From: Rhodococcus jostii RHA1
GTDB taxonomy: Bacteria; Actinomycetota; Actinomycetes; Mycobacteriales; Mycobacteriaceae
Direction: 5' to 3'
Assembly: GCF_000014565.1 (NCBI RefSeq)
Contig: NC_008268.1
Location: forward strand, 2,046,001-2,110,000
DNA: 64,000 bases
Shown: positions 18,054 through 27,259 of the stretch, in pieces
Numbering within the stretch: position 1 is the first letter of the stretch
How the letters are laid out: every line of letters starts with the position of its first letter
Translations under genes and position numbers: made by a program
Notes under the pieces: generated by a model
What the model was told of the DNA's origin: nothing
What the model saw: only the letters and a program-made list of their open reading frames with translations
Databases searched by the model: none

Positions 18054-19031
18054 TCAGCCGCGCGGTTTCAGCCGGCTGTTCGGCAGTTCGGGTGCGGGCA
18101 GCGGATCGCCGTCATAGCCCTCGACCGTGCCGAACCGGGGGTCCGCGGGCGCCGCGCCCCGGAGCTCGGACTGCCACTCACGGCGGGAGCCGACGATGTC
18201 CTCGTGGGTGCGGCCGAGGAAGTTCCACCACATGATCACCTGTTCGCCCAGCGGCTCACCTCCGAGCAGCAGCAGCCGGGCCCGCGTTCCGCCCGCGTTG
18301 CGCAGCGCCACCAGCGCCTCCCCGGGCGGCTGATAGCCGAGTTCCGCCCACCGCAGCGTGGTCCCGCGCAGCTGCACCTCGCCCTCGTCGACGAGCACCC
18401 CGACCTCGAAGCCACGTTCGATGTCGAGGGTGACGTCCGCACCCGGCGCCAGGAGGATCTCCGCGCCGAGCAGCGGCGTGAATGTGCGCACCGGCGACGT
18501 GGAGCCCACCGTGCTCCCGAGGAACACCCGCACGGTCGCGCCGTCCAGTTCGACCGGGTCGGGTGCGTACGTCTCGAACGCCGGATCCGCGTCCTGCGCC
18601 GACGCCGGCAACGCCACCCACAGCTGCGCGCCGTGCAGGATGCGTGTCTGCGGGGTCGAGACCTCGGAGTGCGCGATCCCCCGCCCCGCGGTCATCAGGT
18701 TGAGCTCACCGGGACGCACCATCGCATGCGAGCCGATGCTGTCGCGGTGTTCGATCTCGCCGGTGAACAACCAGCTCACCGTCTGCAGTCCCGTGTGTGG
18801 GTGCGGCGGAACGTTCATCCCGCCCGTCGTCCCGACGTCGTCCGGACCGTAGTGGTCGGCGAAGCACCACGCTCCGATCAGCGACCGCTCCCGCTGCGGG
18901 AGGGTGCGCCGGACCGGCATCGCGCGGGGACCGCCGAGCGGGACCTCGCGCGCACCGAGCACCTGGATGCCCCCGCCGTCGGGGTGCGACTCGCACCGCT
19001 CTTCCACCGAATTCGTCTCCAGATTGCTCAC
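18054..19031 (-). CDS. Pirin family protein
   Basis: This 325-residue bicupin protein has the pirin N-terminal cupin, with the metal-binding HPHTGLQTVSWLFTGEIEHRD segment and the following GRGIAHSE histidine, and a C-terminal pirin_C domain. Some bacterial pirins are quercetin 2,3-dioxygenases, others act as redox-responsive regulators; the sequence does not decide. The GTG at 19031 was chosen because the conserved region starts soon after and it lies 19 bp from the MarR stop. It forms an operon with the LLM oxidoreductase and MarR genes. Confidence 0.9.
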   Translation of the reverse strand: MSNLETNSVEERCESHPDGGGIQVLGAREVPLGGPRAMPVRRTLPQRERSLIGAWCFADHYGPDDVGTTGGMNVPPHPHTGLQTVSWLFTGEIEHRDSIGSHAMVRPGELNLMTAGRGIAHSEVSTPQTRILHGAQLWVALPASAQDADPAFETYAPDPVELDGATVRVFLGSTVGSTSPVRTFTPLLGAEILLAPGADVTLDIERGFEVGVLVDEGEVQLRGTTLRWAELGYQPPGEALVALRNAGGTRARLLLLGGEPLGEQVIMWWNFLGRTHEDIVGSRREWQSELRGAAPADPRFGTVEGYDGDPLPAPELPNSRLKPRG

Positions 19032-19050
19032 TGTTCCATCGTGCCTTCCG

Positions 19051-19497
19051 TCAGTCCTGTGCGCCGCGCAGTTTCGCGCAGAGCTCGGTGAGCGTGTCGA
19101 GTTCGTCGTCGGACAGTGCCGGGCCGACGTGTCTCCGGATGCTCGCCGCGTGCCGACGTCCGACGGACTTCTGCACACGAGCACCCTCGTCCGTCAAAGC
19201 GACGACGGTCCCCCGGCGGTCGCCCGGATCGCATTCCCGCGTGACGAATCCGGACCCGGCCAGCCGCTCGACGAGCCTGCTCAGCGACGGCTGGCTGAGC
19301 AGGATCTCCCGGTTGAGATCGTGCAGACGCAGTCTGCGCCCGGGGGCCCGGCCGAGCGTGAACAGCACGTCGTATTCGCGCATGCTCAGCTCGTCCCACA
19401 CGTCGTCGGCGGCGAGGTTGCGCATCACCGCGACCTGGGCGCGGAAGATCGCCTCCCACGCCTCGGCCGCGCGTTCGGTCCTACTGACGGGCGGCAT
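19051..19497 (-). CDS. MarR family transcriptional regulator
   Basis: This 148-residue winged-helix protein shows the MarR core: LSMREYDVLFTLG, the recognition helix LLSQPSLSRLVERLAGSGFVTR, and the wing DPGDRRGTVVALTDEG. The start overlaps the end of the LLM oxidoreductase gene by 17 bp, and pirin follows, so it likely regulates this redox-related operon. Ligand unknown. Confidence 0.92.
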   Translation of the reverse strand: MPPVSRTERAAEAWEAIFRAQVAVMRNLAADDVWDELSMREYDVLFTLGRAPGRRLRLHDLNREILLSQPSLSRLVERLAGSGFVTRECDPGDRRGTVVALTDEGARVQKSVGRRHAASIRRHVGPALSDDELDTLTELCAKLRGAQD

Positions 19498-20578
19498 CGA
19501 CGGGCTCGCGATCGGCCTTCATCGACGCGTGCGTCGGCGGGTTGTCCGGCACGCCGGCAGGTCGGCGGGCAGCGAACTCCTTGCGCAGCACGGGCACGAC
19601 CTCGCCGCCGAGCAGATCCAGTTGCTCGAGCACCGTCTTCAGGGGTAGTCCCGCATGGTCGACGAGGAACAACTGCCGCTGGTAGTCGCCGAAGAAGTCG
19701 GCAAACGTCAGGGTCTTCTCGATCACCTGCTCCGGTGTGCCGACGGTCAGCGGAGTCTGCTCGGTGAAGTCCTCGAGACTCGGCCCGTGGCCGTAGACGG
19801 GGGCGTTGTCGAAGTAGGGCCGGAACTCGTCGACGGCGTCCTTGGCGTTCCGGCGCATGAACACCTGCCCGCCCAGTCCGACGATCGCCTGGTCCGCGCG
19901 GCCGTGACCGTAGTGCTCGTACCGCTCGCGGTAGAGGTTGATCAGGGCGATGTAATGCTCCTTCGGCCAGAAGATGTTGTTGGCGAAGAAACCGTCACCG
20001 TGGAACGCCGCGATCTCGGCGATCTCCGGACTGCGGATCGAGCCGTGCCACACGAAAGGCGCGATGCCGTCGAGCGGACGCGGCGTGGACGTGAACCCCT
20101 GCAGCGGGGTGCGGAACTGTCCCTGCCAATCGACGACGTCCTCGTCCCACAGCCGGCGCAGCAGCCGGTAGTGCTCGAGCGCCAGCGGAATCCCCTGGCG
20201 GATGTCCTGCCCGAACCAGGGGTAGACGGGGGCCGTGTTTCCGCGACCCATCATGAGGTCCACCCGGCCGTCCGCGAGGTGCTGCAGCATCGCGTAGTCC
20301 TCGGCGATCTTCACCGGGTCGTTGGTGGTGATCAGCGTCGTGGACGTCGACAGGATGATCTTCTCGGTCTGCGCTGCGAGGTAGCCGAGCATGGTGGTCG
20401 GGGACGACGGCACGAACGGCGGGTTGTGGTGCTCGCCGGTGGCGAACACGTCGAGCCCGACGTCCTCCGCATGCTTGGCGATGGTCGTCATCGCCTTGAT
20501 GCGCTCGTGCTCGGTGGGGGTACGGCCGGTGGTGGGATCGGGGGTCACGTCGCCGACGGTGAAGATTCCGAACTGCAT
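19481..20578 (-). CDS. LLM-class FMN/F420-type oxidoreductase (luciferase-like monooxygenase)
   Basis: This 365-residue TIM-barrel flavin enzyme begins MQFGIFTVGDVTPDPTTGRT, a start characteristic of the CE1758-type actinobacterial subfamily. It has the GEHHNPPFVPSSP loop, the cofactor segment STSTTLITTNDPVKIAEDYA and the DLMMGRGNTAPVYPWFG region. Members use reduced FMN (or sometimes F420) in oxidation of small substrates; the substrate is unknown. It is the first gene of an operon with MarR and pirin genes. A motif shared with the upstream MarR–MFS promoter lies about 40–50 bp before its start. Confidence 0.9.
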   Translation of the reverse strand: MQFGIFTVGDVTPDPTTGRTPTEHERIKAMTTIAKHAEDVGLDVFATGEHHNPPFVPSSPTTMLGYLAAQTEKIILSTSTTLITTNDPVKIAEDYAMLQHLADGRVDLMMGRGNTAPVYPWFGQDIRQGIPLALEHYRLLRRLWDEDVVDWQGQFRTPLQGFTSTPRPLDGIAPFVWHGSIRSPEIAEIAAFHGDGFFANNIFWPKEHYIALINLYRERYEHYGHGRADQAIVGLGGQVFMRRNAKDAVDEFRPYFDNAPVYGHGPSLEDFTEQTPLTVGTPEQVIEKTLTFADFFGDYQRQLFLVDHAGLPLKTVLEQLDLLGGEVVPVLRKEFAARRPAGVPDNPPTHASMKADREPVDAARQ

Positions 20579-20610
20579 AGCTGTTCCTCTCGCGCCAGAA
20601 CTCCATGCGT

Positions 20611-20629
20611 TTGCATGAAACTATTGCAA
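20611..20629. promoter_or_regulatory. Candidate MarR site upstream of LLM oxidoreductase gene
   Basis: TTGCATGAAACTATTGCAA is an imperfect 19-bp palindrome (TTGCA…TGCAA arms) located 33–51 bp before the LLM start codon. It contains the nonamer AACTATTGC, which recurs upstream of the 22247–22717 MarR gene. Binding by one of the two local MarR proteins is an inference. Confidence 0.6.
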
Positions 20630-20720
20630 CATTCAACCACCTCGTCCTATTCCGGGAACGACGAAGGGCGGCAAGCGCAGCTCGTTCGCCCTCGGCGACG
20701 TTCGGATCGAACGAACCTGA

Positions 20721-22250
20721 TCAGTGCATCATGACCGTCGGGGCACCTTCGGCCTCGAGCTTCGGGTTGACCGACTTCTTCCGCGGCAGCAGGAACGCCG
20801 GGATGAGCGTCAAGGCGATCAGCACGGTGGCGACCAGGAACGTGTTGCCGAACGCATCGGCGGCCTGGCTCAGGACCTGATCCACCATTCCGGGAGGCTC
20901 CTGTGCGGCGACCTCGGGCACGTGCTGCATCGCGACCGTCTGACTGTCGAGACCGCGATCGAGCAGCTGGTTGGTGAGGACCACCGACATGACGGCGGTA
21001 CCGATCGAACCGGCGGTCTGCTGGACGATGTTCATCAGCGTGGAACCGCGCGCGACCTGCTCGTTGGACAGCGTGACGATCGCTGCCGTCATCAGCGGCA
21101 TCATGGTGCAGCCCATGCCCATGCCCATCACGAACAGCGCACCCATCAGCAGCCAGGTCGGCGAGTCCGACGCCACCTGCGTGAAGACACCCAGACCGAT
21201 CAGGATCAACGGCAGACCCGTCAGCACGATCTTGCCGGGGCCGATCTTGTCGACGAGACGTCCGGCCACCGGCATGGTCAGCATCGCGCCGATACCCTGC
21301 GGAGCCATCAGCAGACCGGCGGCGAGCGTGGTGTGACCACCGACCTGGATGAAGTAGCTGGGGAACAGCAGACCGGCACCCATGAATGCGACGATGAACA
21401 GCGAGGTCGTGATGACCGCGACCGACAGCTGCCGGTTCTTGAACAGGTGCAGGTCGATCAGCGGGTGATCCTTGCGGAGTGCGTGGACGACGAACGCGAC
21501 GATCAGCGCCAGGCCGATCGCACCGGGCACGAGCACGCGAGCCGAAGCGACCGTGCCCACCTCCGGGATGGACGACACACCGAACAGGAACAGAGCCAGA
21601 CCCGGCGAGAGCAGCAGCATGCCGAGGAAGTCGAAGGACTCCGAGGGCGACGCGTTGTCGGAGGGCAGGATGATGAACGCGGCAGCCAGGGCGATGATGC
21701 CGATGGGCAGGTTGATCAGGAAGATCCAGTGCCAGCTCGCCGCCTCGATCAGCCAGCCGCCGAGGATCGGACCACCGATGGGGCCGAGCAGCATGGGGAT
21801 TCCGAGAACCGCCATGACCCGGCCGACACGGTCGGGGCCGGCCGCCTTCGTCATGATCGTCATGCCGAGCGGCATCAACATGCCGCCGCCGAGGCCCTGC
21901 AGGACGCGGAAGCCGATGAGTGACGTGATGTCCCACGCGAAGCTACACAGCACCGAGCCGAGGACGAACAGCACGAGCGCCGTCATGTAGAGGCGCTTGG
22001 TGCCGAATCGGTCGGCCGCCCACCCTGTGACGGGGATGACGGTGGCCAGGGCGAGCGTGTACGCGGTCATCGTCCACGCGACAGTGGCGTACGTGGTGTC
22101 GAACTCCGTGGCGAACGTCGGCAACGCGACGCTGACGACGGTCACGTCGAGGATCGACATGATGGCACCGAGCACCACCACGGACGCGATCTTGAGGACC
22201 GTGCCGTCGAGCTTGTCGGGCGCCGCGTTCGCGGCGGTCGGCGATGTCAT
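20721..22250 (-). CDS. DHA2-family MFS multidrug transporter (EmrB/QacA type)
   Basis: This 509-residue inner-membrane protein has about 14 hydrophobic helices, the motif D1 region (ILDVTVVSVALPTFATEF) in helix 1, motif A (GWAADRFGTKRLYM) after helix 2 and the antiporter motif C-like LGPIGGPILGGWLIEAASWHWIFLINLP in helix 5. It should export drugs or lipophilic compounds by proton antiport. The ATG at 22250 overlaps the MarR stop by 4 bp (ATGA), so expression is coupled to its regulator. Confidence 0.94.
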   Translation of the reverse strand: MTSPTAANAAPDKLDGTVLKIASVVVLGAIMSILDVTVVSVALPTFATEFDTTYATVAWTMTAYTLALATVIPVTGWAADRFGTKRLYMTALVLFVLGSVLCSFAWDITSLIGFRVLQGLGGGMLMPLGMTIMTKAAGPDRVGRVMAVLGIPMLLGPIGGPILGGWLIEAASWHWIFLINLPIGIIALAAAFIILPSDNASPSESFDFLGMLLLSPGLALFLFGVSSIPEVGTVASARVLVPGAIGLALIVAFVVHALRKDHPLIDLHLFKNRQLSVAVITTSLFIVAFMGAGLLFPSYFIQVGGHTTLAAGLLMAPQGIGAMLTMPVAGRLVDKIGPGKIVLTGLPLILIGLGVFTQVASDSPTWLLMGALFVMGMGMGCTMMPLMTAAIVTLSNEQVARGSTLMNIVQQTAGSIGTAVMSVVLTNQLLDRGLDSQTVAMQHVPEVAAQEPPGMVDQVLSQAADAFGNTFLVATVLIALTLIPAFLLPRKKSVNPKLEAEGAPTVMMH

Positions 22251-22717
22251 CCGAGTATCTCCTGGTTGAGTTCTCGCAGGGACTCCCCCGCGAGGATCGG
22301 TTGTAGTGCCTCGATCAGCCGAGTCCGCTCGATCTCCGGAACCCGCCATGCGAACCGTCGCAATTGATCACGCTTGCATTCGATGTGCTGGGTAGCGACC
22401 TTATGTCCGGCCTCCGACAAGGAGACCCGCTTGACCCGCCGGTCGCGTTCGTCCTCCCGGCGAACGACCAGACCCAGTTTCACGAGTTGATCGACGTTCC
22501 GACCCGCTGCGGCCACCGAGAGCCGCAACCGCTCGGCCACCTCGTTGATCGGAAGTGGCTCACCGTGCTGAACCAGCGCGAAGAGCATGCGCACCTGCGA
22601 AAACGTGAGGTCCAGCTCGATGAGGTTGTCCATCGACTCCGACTCCCCCGCACTCAACAGTTGGGTGAAGAAGTCGTTGAGTAGTTCGAAGAGAAGATCA
22701 GGAGATTTGTCGGGCAC
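22247..22717 (-). CDS. MarR family transcriptional regulator of the MFS transporter
   Basis: This 156-residue winged-helix protein has LTFSQVRMLFALVQHGEPLPINEVAERLRLSVAAAGRNVDQLVKLGLVVRRED as its DNA-binding core (about residues 37–87) and the wing DERDRRVKRVSLSEAG. It is the first gene of a two-gene operon with the exporter. Repression relieved by an exported drug is the usual arrangement. Repeats of the nonamer AACTATTGC upstream probably form its operator. Confidence 0.93.
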   Translation of the reverse strand: MPDKSPDLLFELLNDFFTQLLSAGESESMDNLIELDLTFSQVRMLFALVQHGEPLPINEVAERLRLSVAAAGRNVDQLVKLGLVVRREDERDRRVKRVSLSEAGHKVATQHIECKRDQLRRFAWRVPEIERTRLIEALQPILAGESLRELNQEILG

Positions 22718-22735
22718 CCTCGAATGCTAGCGCTC

Positions 22736-22765
22736 ATGCAACTATTGCCCAAGAGCAACTATGGC
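22736..22765. promoter_or_regulatory. Candidate MarR operator upstream of the MarR–MFS operon
   Basis: GCAACTATTGC (22738–22748, a GCAA/TTGC inverted repeat) is followed 17 bp on by the near-copy AACTATGGC (22757–22765). The first copy matches 9 of 9 bases with the site before the LLM oxidoreductase gene. The pair lies 19–48 bp upstream of the MarR start. Confidence 0.6.
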
Positions 22766-22824
22766 GCAACCGAATAAATGGTGTCAGGTATCACATCCCC
22801 CGGCGACACCCTCGCCCTGCGGGT

Positions 22825-23790
22825 TCAGTCCTGGACGAGCACCGCTTTACCCAGCACGAGGCCCGCCTCGAGATCTCGCAATGCGTCCGCGGCCCGCTCG
22901 AGTGGATACCGGGAAGTGACCACGGGACGCAATCCTCGTTCGACGTGCCGGATCAGCGCGGCATGCACCTCTTCCAGCGCATTCGGTTCGGTCCGGATGA
23001 ACTCACCCCACGCCGCACCCACGATGCTGATGTTGCGGAACAGCACCCGGTTCACCTTCACCTCGGGGATCGCCCCTCCCGCGAAACCGATCACGACCAG
23101 CCGGCCTTCCGGGGCCAGCACCCGGACGGCCTCGTCGAACGCGTCGCCGCCGACCGGGTCGACCACGATCTGCGCGCCCCGGCCGCCGGTCAGCGCGCGG
23201 ACCCGGGCGCCCCAGCCGTCGTCGAGGCGGACGACCTCGTCGGCCCCTAGTTCGCGCAGGAAGTCTTCGGCCCCGTCCCGGCGCACCACCGCGATCACGC
23301 GGGCGCAGTGCGCCTTGGCCAGCTGGATGGTGGACGTCCCCACCCCACCCGCCGCGCCGAGGACGACGACGGTTTCGCCTGCCCGCAGCCGGGCCCGGCG
23401 CTCCAGCGCGAACTCCATCGTCTGGTAGTTGACGATCAGCGACGCCGCCTCGTCGAAATCCAGGATCGACGGAATGGGCAGCACCTGCGCCGGCGGCACC
23501 GCGACCCGTTCGGCGTAACCGCCGACCTGCGACGCCGCGAGCACCCGCTGACCGGGCTCGAATCCACTGTCCGCCGGTGCCGACACCACGACACCCGCGA
23601 CTTCGGCGCCGGGAACGAACGGCAACTCGGGGCCGAGCTGATACTTGCCGTAGCTGATCAGCAGGTCGGGGAAGCACACGCCGCTGGCCTTGACGTCGAT
23701 CAGGACGAGCCCCTCGGCCGCCGGTTCGGGTACGTCCTGCAGCGTCATGCCGCCCGGCCCCGACAGCTCCGTCACCACCACTGCGCGCAT
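22825..23790 (-). CDS. NADPH:quinone oxidoreductase-like medium-chain dehydrogenase
   Basis: This 321-residue MDR-superfamily protein has the N-terminal GroES-like domain (DVPEPAAEGLVLIDVKASGVCFPD, FVPGAEVAGVV) and the Rossmann motif VVLGAAGGVGTSTIQLAKA. It lacks the catalytic and structural zinc-cysteine clusters, placing it with quinone or enoyl reductases rather than alcohol dehydrogenases. NADPH-dependent reduction of a quinone or enone is likely. It is a lone gene between the MarR promoter region and fprB, sharing orientation with both. Confidence 0.9.
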   Translation of the reverse strand: MRAVVVTELSGPGGMTLQDVPEPAAEGLVLIDVKASGVCFPDLLISYGKYQLGPELPFVPGAEVAGVVVSAPADSGFEPGQRVLAASQVGGYAERVAVPPAQVLPIPSILDFDEAASLIVNYQTMEFALERRARLRAGETVVVLGAAGGVGTSTIQLAKAHCARVIAVVRRDGAEDFLRELGADEVVRLDDGWGARVRALTGGRGAQIVVDPVGGDAFDEAVRVLAPEGRLVVIGFAGGAIPEVKVNRVLFRNISIVGAAWGEFIRTEPNALEEVHAALIRHVERGLRPVVTSRYPLERAADALRDLEAGLVLGKAVLVQD

Positions 23791-23827
23791 GCTCGAAACA
23801 GTAGACGCGCGGGGGTGGCGAGAGGCG

Positions 23828-25489
23828 TCAACGAGCGAACAGCCGCTTCCGCTTGCGGGCGACGGACACCAGCTCGACCTTGTCGGTCATCTTCACGCGG
23901 GGCCGGCCGGACCCCGCCGCGCGACCGGTCTCCGCCTTGTCGATCGCCCGCCAGCCGGGGAACCCGATCTGTTCGGGCTGGCGCCGCTCGATCAGCTTCT
24001 TCACGTCCTTGCGGGTGCCGACCGTGCCGAGGAGTTTTCCGGCCTCGAAATCCGCGAGCAGCGACGACACCGTCTCCTTCGCGCACGCCTTGTTGGTGCC
24101 GATGACGCCGCTGGGACCGCGCTTGATCCATCCGGTCACGTACACCCGGTCGGTGACCCGGCCGTGCTCGTTGGGGATCACGCCGCGCTTCTCGTCGAAC
24201 GCGACACCGCTGACGCGGTTGCCGCGGTAGCCGATGGAGCGCAGCACGAGCGAGGTGTCCAGCGAGCCCTCCTCGCCGCGAGCCCGGGCGGACAACGCGC
24301 CGGAGTCGTCGACCACCAGTTCGTTGCGTCCATAGCGCAGGGCCTCTGCCTTGCCGGATCCGGTGACCTCGAGCGGCGACGTCAGGTAACGGAACACGAT
24401 GCGCTTGTGACCGGGCCGCGGGGCACGCTGCGCGAACTCCCGCGCGAGCCGGACTTTCATCGCGGTGGCCGGATCGTCGAGCAGTGCCTCACTGGCCGGG
24501 TCGAGGTCGAGATCGGCGTCGTCGATGACGACGTCCACGTTCTCGAGGTCGCCGAGCGCCAGGAACTCGGGGTTGCTGTAGGCGGCCTGCGCGGGCCCGC
24601 GGCGGCCGAGGAGCACGACCTCCTCGATGTTGCTGCGGCGCAGGGCGGCGAGGGCGTGATCGGCGATGTCCGTCCGTTCCAGCTCCTCGACGTTCATCGT
24701 GAGGATGCGGGCCACGTCGAGCGCGACGTTGCCGTTACCGACGATTACCGCGCGCTTCGCGGACAGGTCGAACGTGCGCTCCGCGTAGTCCGGGTGGCCG
24801 TTGTACCAGGCCACGAATTCGGTGGCGGCGTGCACGCCGGGAAGGTCCTCGCCCGGGAGTCCCAGACGCCGGTCGCTCGACGCCCCGACGGCGTAGATGA
24901 CGGCGTGGTGATTCTCCAGCAGCTCGTCGTGGGTGACGTGCGTGCCGACCTCGACGTTGAGGTGGAACTCGAAGTTCGGCCGGTCGAGGCTCCACTCGAA
25001 CATCCGGGTCACCTCCTTGGTGCCGGGATGGTCGGGTGCGACACCGGCGCGGACGAGTCCCCACGGGGTCGGGAGCTTCTCGAACATCTCGACCTCGACG
25101 TCGGAGCGTTCGAGCAGTTCACCGGCGGCGTAGCAGGCCGCCGGGCCCGCGCCGACGACGGCGACCCGGAGCTTGCCGAGGTCGCGGCGCGGCGGCGTCG
25201 CGGGCGTGAGGGGGATCCACCCCGTCGGCATGGGGTTGGTCGTGTAGTACTCGGCGTTGATGTCCTTGTAGCGGGTGAGTGAGCCGATGAGCTTGTCTTC
25301 CGGGAAGATCGCGTCGACCGGACAGGCATCGACGCAGGCCCCGCAGTCGATGCAGGTTTCCGGGTCGATGTGCAGCATCTCGGTCTGCGCGAATTCCCGC
25401 TCCTCCGGTGTCGGATGGATGCAGTTCACGGGGCATGCGGAGACGCAGCTCGCGTCGTTGCAGCACGCCTGGGTGATGACATATGCCAT
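23828..25489 (-). CDS. fprB: Ferredoxin–NADP+ reductase with N-terminal ferredoxin domain (FprB type)
   Basis: This 553-residue fusion has a two-cluster ferredoxin domain (cysteines 9, 10, 15, 19, 23 and then C46-x2-C49-x2-C52-x3-C56-P), followed from about residue 105 by an adrenodoxin-reductase-like FAD/NADPH domain with VAVVGAGPAACYAAGELL, the GLVRAGVAPDHPGTKEV segment and the NADP loop VIVGNGNVALDVARIL. It passes electrons between NADPH and ferredoxin or cytochromes P450. The layout matches mycobacterial FprB. The ATG at 25489 places the first cysteine at residue 9, as in ferredoxins. It diverges from the acyl-ACP thioesterase gene, with a 17-bp operator-like repeat between. Confidence 0.94.
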   Translation of the reverse strand: MAYVITQACCNDASCVSACPVNCIHPTPEEREFAQTEMLHIDPETCIDCGACVDACPVDAIFPEDKLIGSLTRYKDINAEYYTTNPMPTGWIPLTPATPPRRDLGKLRVAVVGAGPAACYAAGELLERSDVEVEMFEKLPTPWGLVRAGVAPDHPGTKEVTRMFEWSLDRPNFEFHLNVEVGTHVTHDELLENHHAVIYAVGASSDRRLGLPGEDLPGVHAATEFVAWYNGHPDYAERTFDLSAKRAVIVGNGNVALDVARILTMNVEELERTDIADHALAALRRSNIEEVVLLGRRGPAQAAYSNPEFLALGDLENVDVVIDDADLDLDPASEALLDDPATAMKVRLAREFAQRAPRPGHKRIVFRYLTSPLEVTGSGKAEALRYGRNELVVDDSGALSARARGEEGSLDTSLVLRSIGYRGNRVSGVAFDEKRGVIPNEHGRVTDRVYVTGWIKRGPSGVIGTNKACAKETVSSLLADFEAGKLLGTVGTRKDVKKLIERRQPEQIGFPGWRAIDKAETGRAAGSGRPRVKMTDKVELVSVARKRKRLFAR

Positions 25490-25530
25490 TGCGGTTTCCT
25501 CACACCTGTCCGGACCATCGAACTCGTTTA

Positions 25531-25547
25531 TGTTACACGTAGTAACA
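25531..25547. promoter_or_regulatory. TGTTAC-N5-GTAACA operator between fprB and thioesterase genes
   Basis: TGTTAC-ACGTA-GTAACA is a perfect 6-bp inverted repeat with a 5-bp centre, 42 bp upstream of fprB. The same arms and spacing occur at 54889–54905 before a drug exporter gene. The size and shape are typical of TetR-family operators, but no TetR gene is adjacent to either copy. Confidence 0.7.
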
Positions 25548-25642
25548 GTTATATGAACTGTACTGAGAATCGCGTCCGCAAACAAGCACCGGCGCCGGGA
25601 TGGAAGAATCGGGGCTCCGTCCACGAGCGAAGGAACCGCATC

Positions 25643-26422
25643 TTGGCACTCGACCGACCCCTCGCCGCTGCCCCCGCACGCGGCCGCTTCTTCGAGACGT
25701 CCTGGCCGGTCCGCACCGGCGACATCGATGCGGCCAAGCGCCTGCGCCTCGACGGGATCGCGCGGTATCTGCAGGACGCCGGACTGGACAACCTCGACGC
25801 GGTCGACGCCGCCGACAGCCACCCGCTGTGGATCGTCCGGCGCACCGTCATCGACGTCGTACGACCGGCGGTATGGCCCGAGCGGGTGCACCTCCGGCGC
25901 TGGTGCTCCGCGCTCTCGACCCGCTGGACGAACATGCGGGTCCAGATCGAGGGTGAGGCGGGCGCCCTCATCGAGACCGAAGGCTTCTGGATCCACATCA
26001 GCGGCGAAACGGGAATGCCCACCCGCATCGACGACGGGTTCATCGAACGCCTCGGCGAGTCGGCGGAGGAACACCGGCTCAAGTGGAAGCGGTGGCTCGT
26101 CGAGAATGCGCCGTCCGCAGACGAGGACGGCATCGTGGATACCGAGTTCGTCCTACGCCGCACCGACATCGACCCGTTCGACCACGTCAACAACGCCGTC
26201 TACTGGCAGGCCGTCGAAGAACTGCTCGCCGACCACGAGCATCCGGGCGGCGGCCGCCTCGTCGACAATCCCCATCGCGCCGTGCTCGAGTACCTCTCGC
26301 CCATCGTGTCGACCGACCGAATTGTCCTGCGCTCGAGGCGGGACGACACGTCGCTGACCGTGTGGTTCCTGGTCGACGACGCCCTGCGTGCCGTGGCCAG
26401 CGTCGGGCCACTCGCCGCCTGA
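25643..26422 (+). CDS. Acyl-[acyl-carrier-protein] thioesterase
   Basis: The ~259-residue protein has two hotdog repeats, beginning FFETSWPVRTGDIDAAKRLRLDGIARYLQDAG and later DTEFVLRRTDIDPFDHVNNAVYWQAVEELL, the second carrying the conserved D…HVNN…Y motif of FatA/acyl-ACP thioesterases. It should release fatty acids from ACP or CoA. I chose the TTG at 25643 because a GAAGGA sequence lies about 7 bp before it and conservation begins right after; an in-frame ATG at 25553 would add 30 residues. It diverges from fprB and ends immediately against the convergent XRE gene. Confidence 0.88.
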   Translation: MALDRPLAAAPARGRFFETSWPVRTGDIDAAKRLRLDGIARYLQDAGLDNLDAVDAADSHPLWIVRRTVIDVVRPAVWPERVHLRRWCSALSTRWTNMRVQIEGEAGALIETEGFWIHISGETGMPTRIDDGFIERLGESAEEHRLKWKRWLVENAPSADEDGIVDTEFVLRRTDIDPFDHVNNAVYWQAVEELLADHEHPGGGRLVDNPHRAVLEYLSPIVSTDRIVLRSRRDDTSLTVWFLVDDALRAVASVGPLAA

Positions 26423-27259
26423 TCAGACCATCTGCTGGGTGCCGATCACCCGCAACAGGTCGAGCCGGGCCCGCGCGTCGGAGCCCGGCTGCGGCATGTA
26501 CACGAGCAGGTGCTGGTAGGCGCTCGGGGTCAGCAGCGTCTCGCAGACGAGGTCGATGCGTCCGACCTCGGCGTGGAGGACGGTCTTGGTGTCGGACCGG
26601 CGGACGGCCACATCGTGCCTGTCCCAGAGCGCGGCGAATTCGGTGCTGCTCTCGTAGAGGCGGTCCACCAGTTCCGTCACGTCGGCGTCACCGGCCCGCC
26701 GGGCGGCCGTCGCCCGCAGGTCCGCGACGTGATGTCCGGCGAGCCGCTCGTGATCGTCCTCGGGGAAGATCCCGCGCTCGCCGGGGTGCGCGAACCACCG
26801 CCACGGCACGTACCGATCGAGACCCGAATACCGGGACGCGTCGCCGAACAGGATCACGTGCATGCGGTTCTGGACCAGCACTTCCCCGAGGTCCGAGATG
26901 ACGCAGCCCGGGGTGTCGTCGAGCTTGTCGAGCAGGTGCAGCAGTCCCGGCCCGACGTGCTTGTTGCCCGCGGCCCGCATCGGCGGCACCTGACCCGACA
27001 ACAGGTAGAGATGGTCTCGCTGATCGTCGGTCAGCCGCAACGCCCGCGCGATCGACGCCAGGACCTGCGTCGACGGATGCGGACCGCGGGCCTGCTCGAG
27101 TCGCGTGTAGTAGTCCGTCGACATTCCCGCGAGCATCGCCACCTCGTCGCGCCGGAGCCCCGGCGTCCGCCGGCGTACACCCGGTGGCAGTCCGACGTCG
27201 GCCGGAACCAGCTGTTCCCTGCGACGGCGGAGGAAGTCGGCCAACTCGGAGCGGTTCAT
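26423..27259 (-). CDS. XRE-family regulator with MmyB-like ligand domain
   Basis: This 278-residue protein has an N-terminal helix-turn-helix (LRRDEVAMLAGMSTDYYTRLEQARGPHPSTQVLASIARAL, about residues 34–73) and a C-terminal MmyB-type domain (RWFAHPGERGIFPEDDHERLAGHHVADLRA) thought to bind a fatty acid or related ligand. It is divergent from the aldo/keto reductase across a 134-bp gap. In actinobacteria such regulators usually control the neighbouring dehydrogenase or reductase gene, which is the likely target here. Confidence 0.92.
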   Translation of the reverse strand: MNRSELADFLRRRREQLVPADVGLPPGVRRRTPGLRRDEVAMLAGMSTDYYTRLEQARGPHPSTQVLASIARALRLTDDQRDHLYLLSGQVPPMRAAGNKHVGPGLLHLLDKLDDTPGCVISDLGEVLVQNRMHVILFGDASRYSGLDRYVPWRWFAHPGERGIFPEDDHERLAGHHVADLRATAARRAGDADVTELVDRLYESSTEFAALWDRHDVAVRRSDTKTVLHAEVGRIDLVCETLLTPSAYQHLLVYMPQPGSDARARLDLLRVIGTQQMV

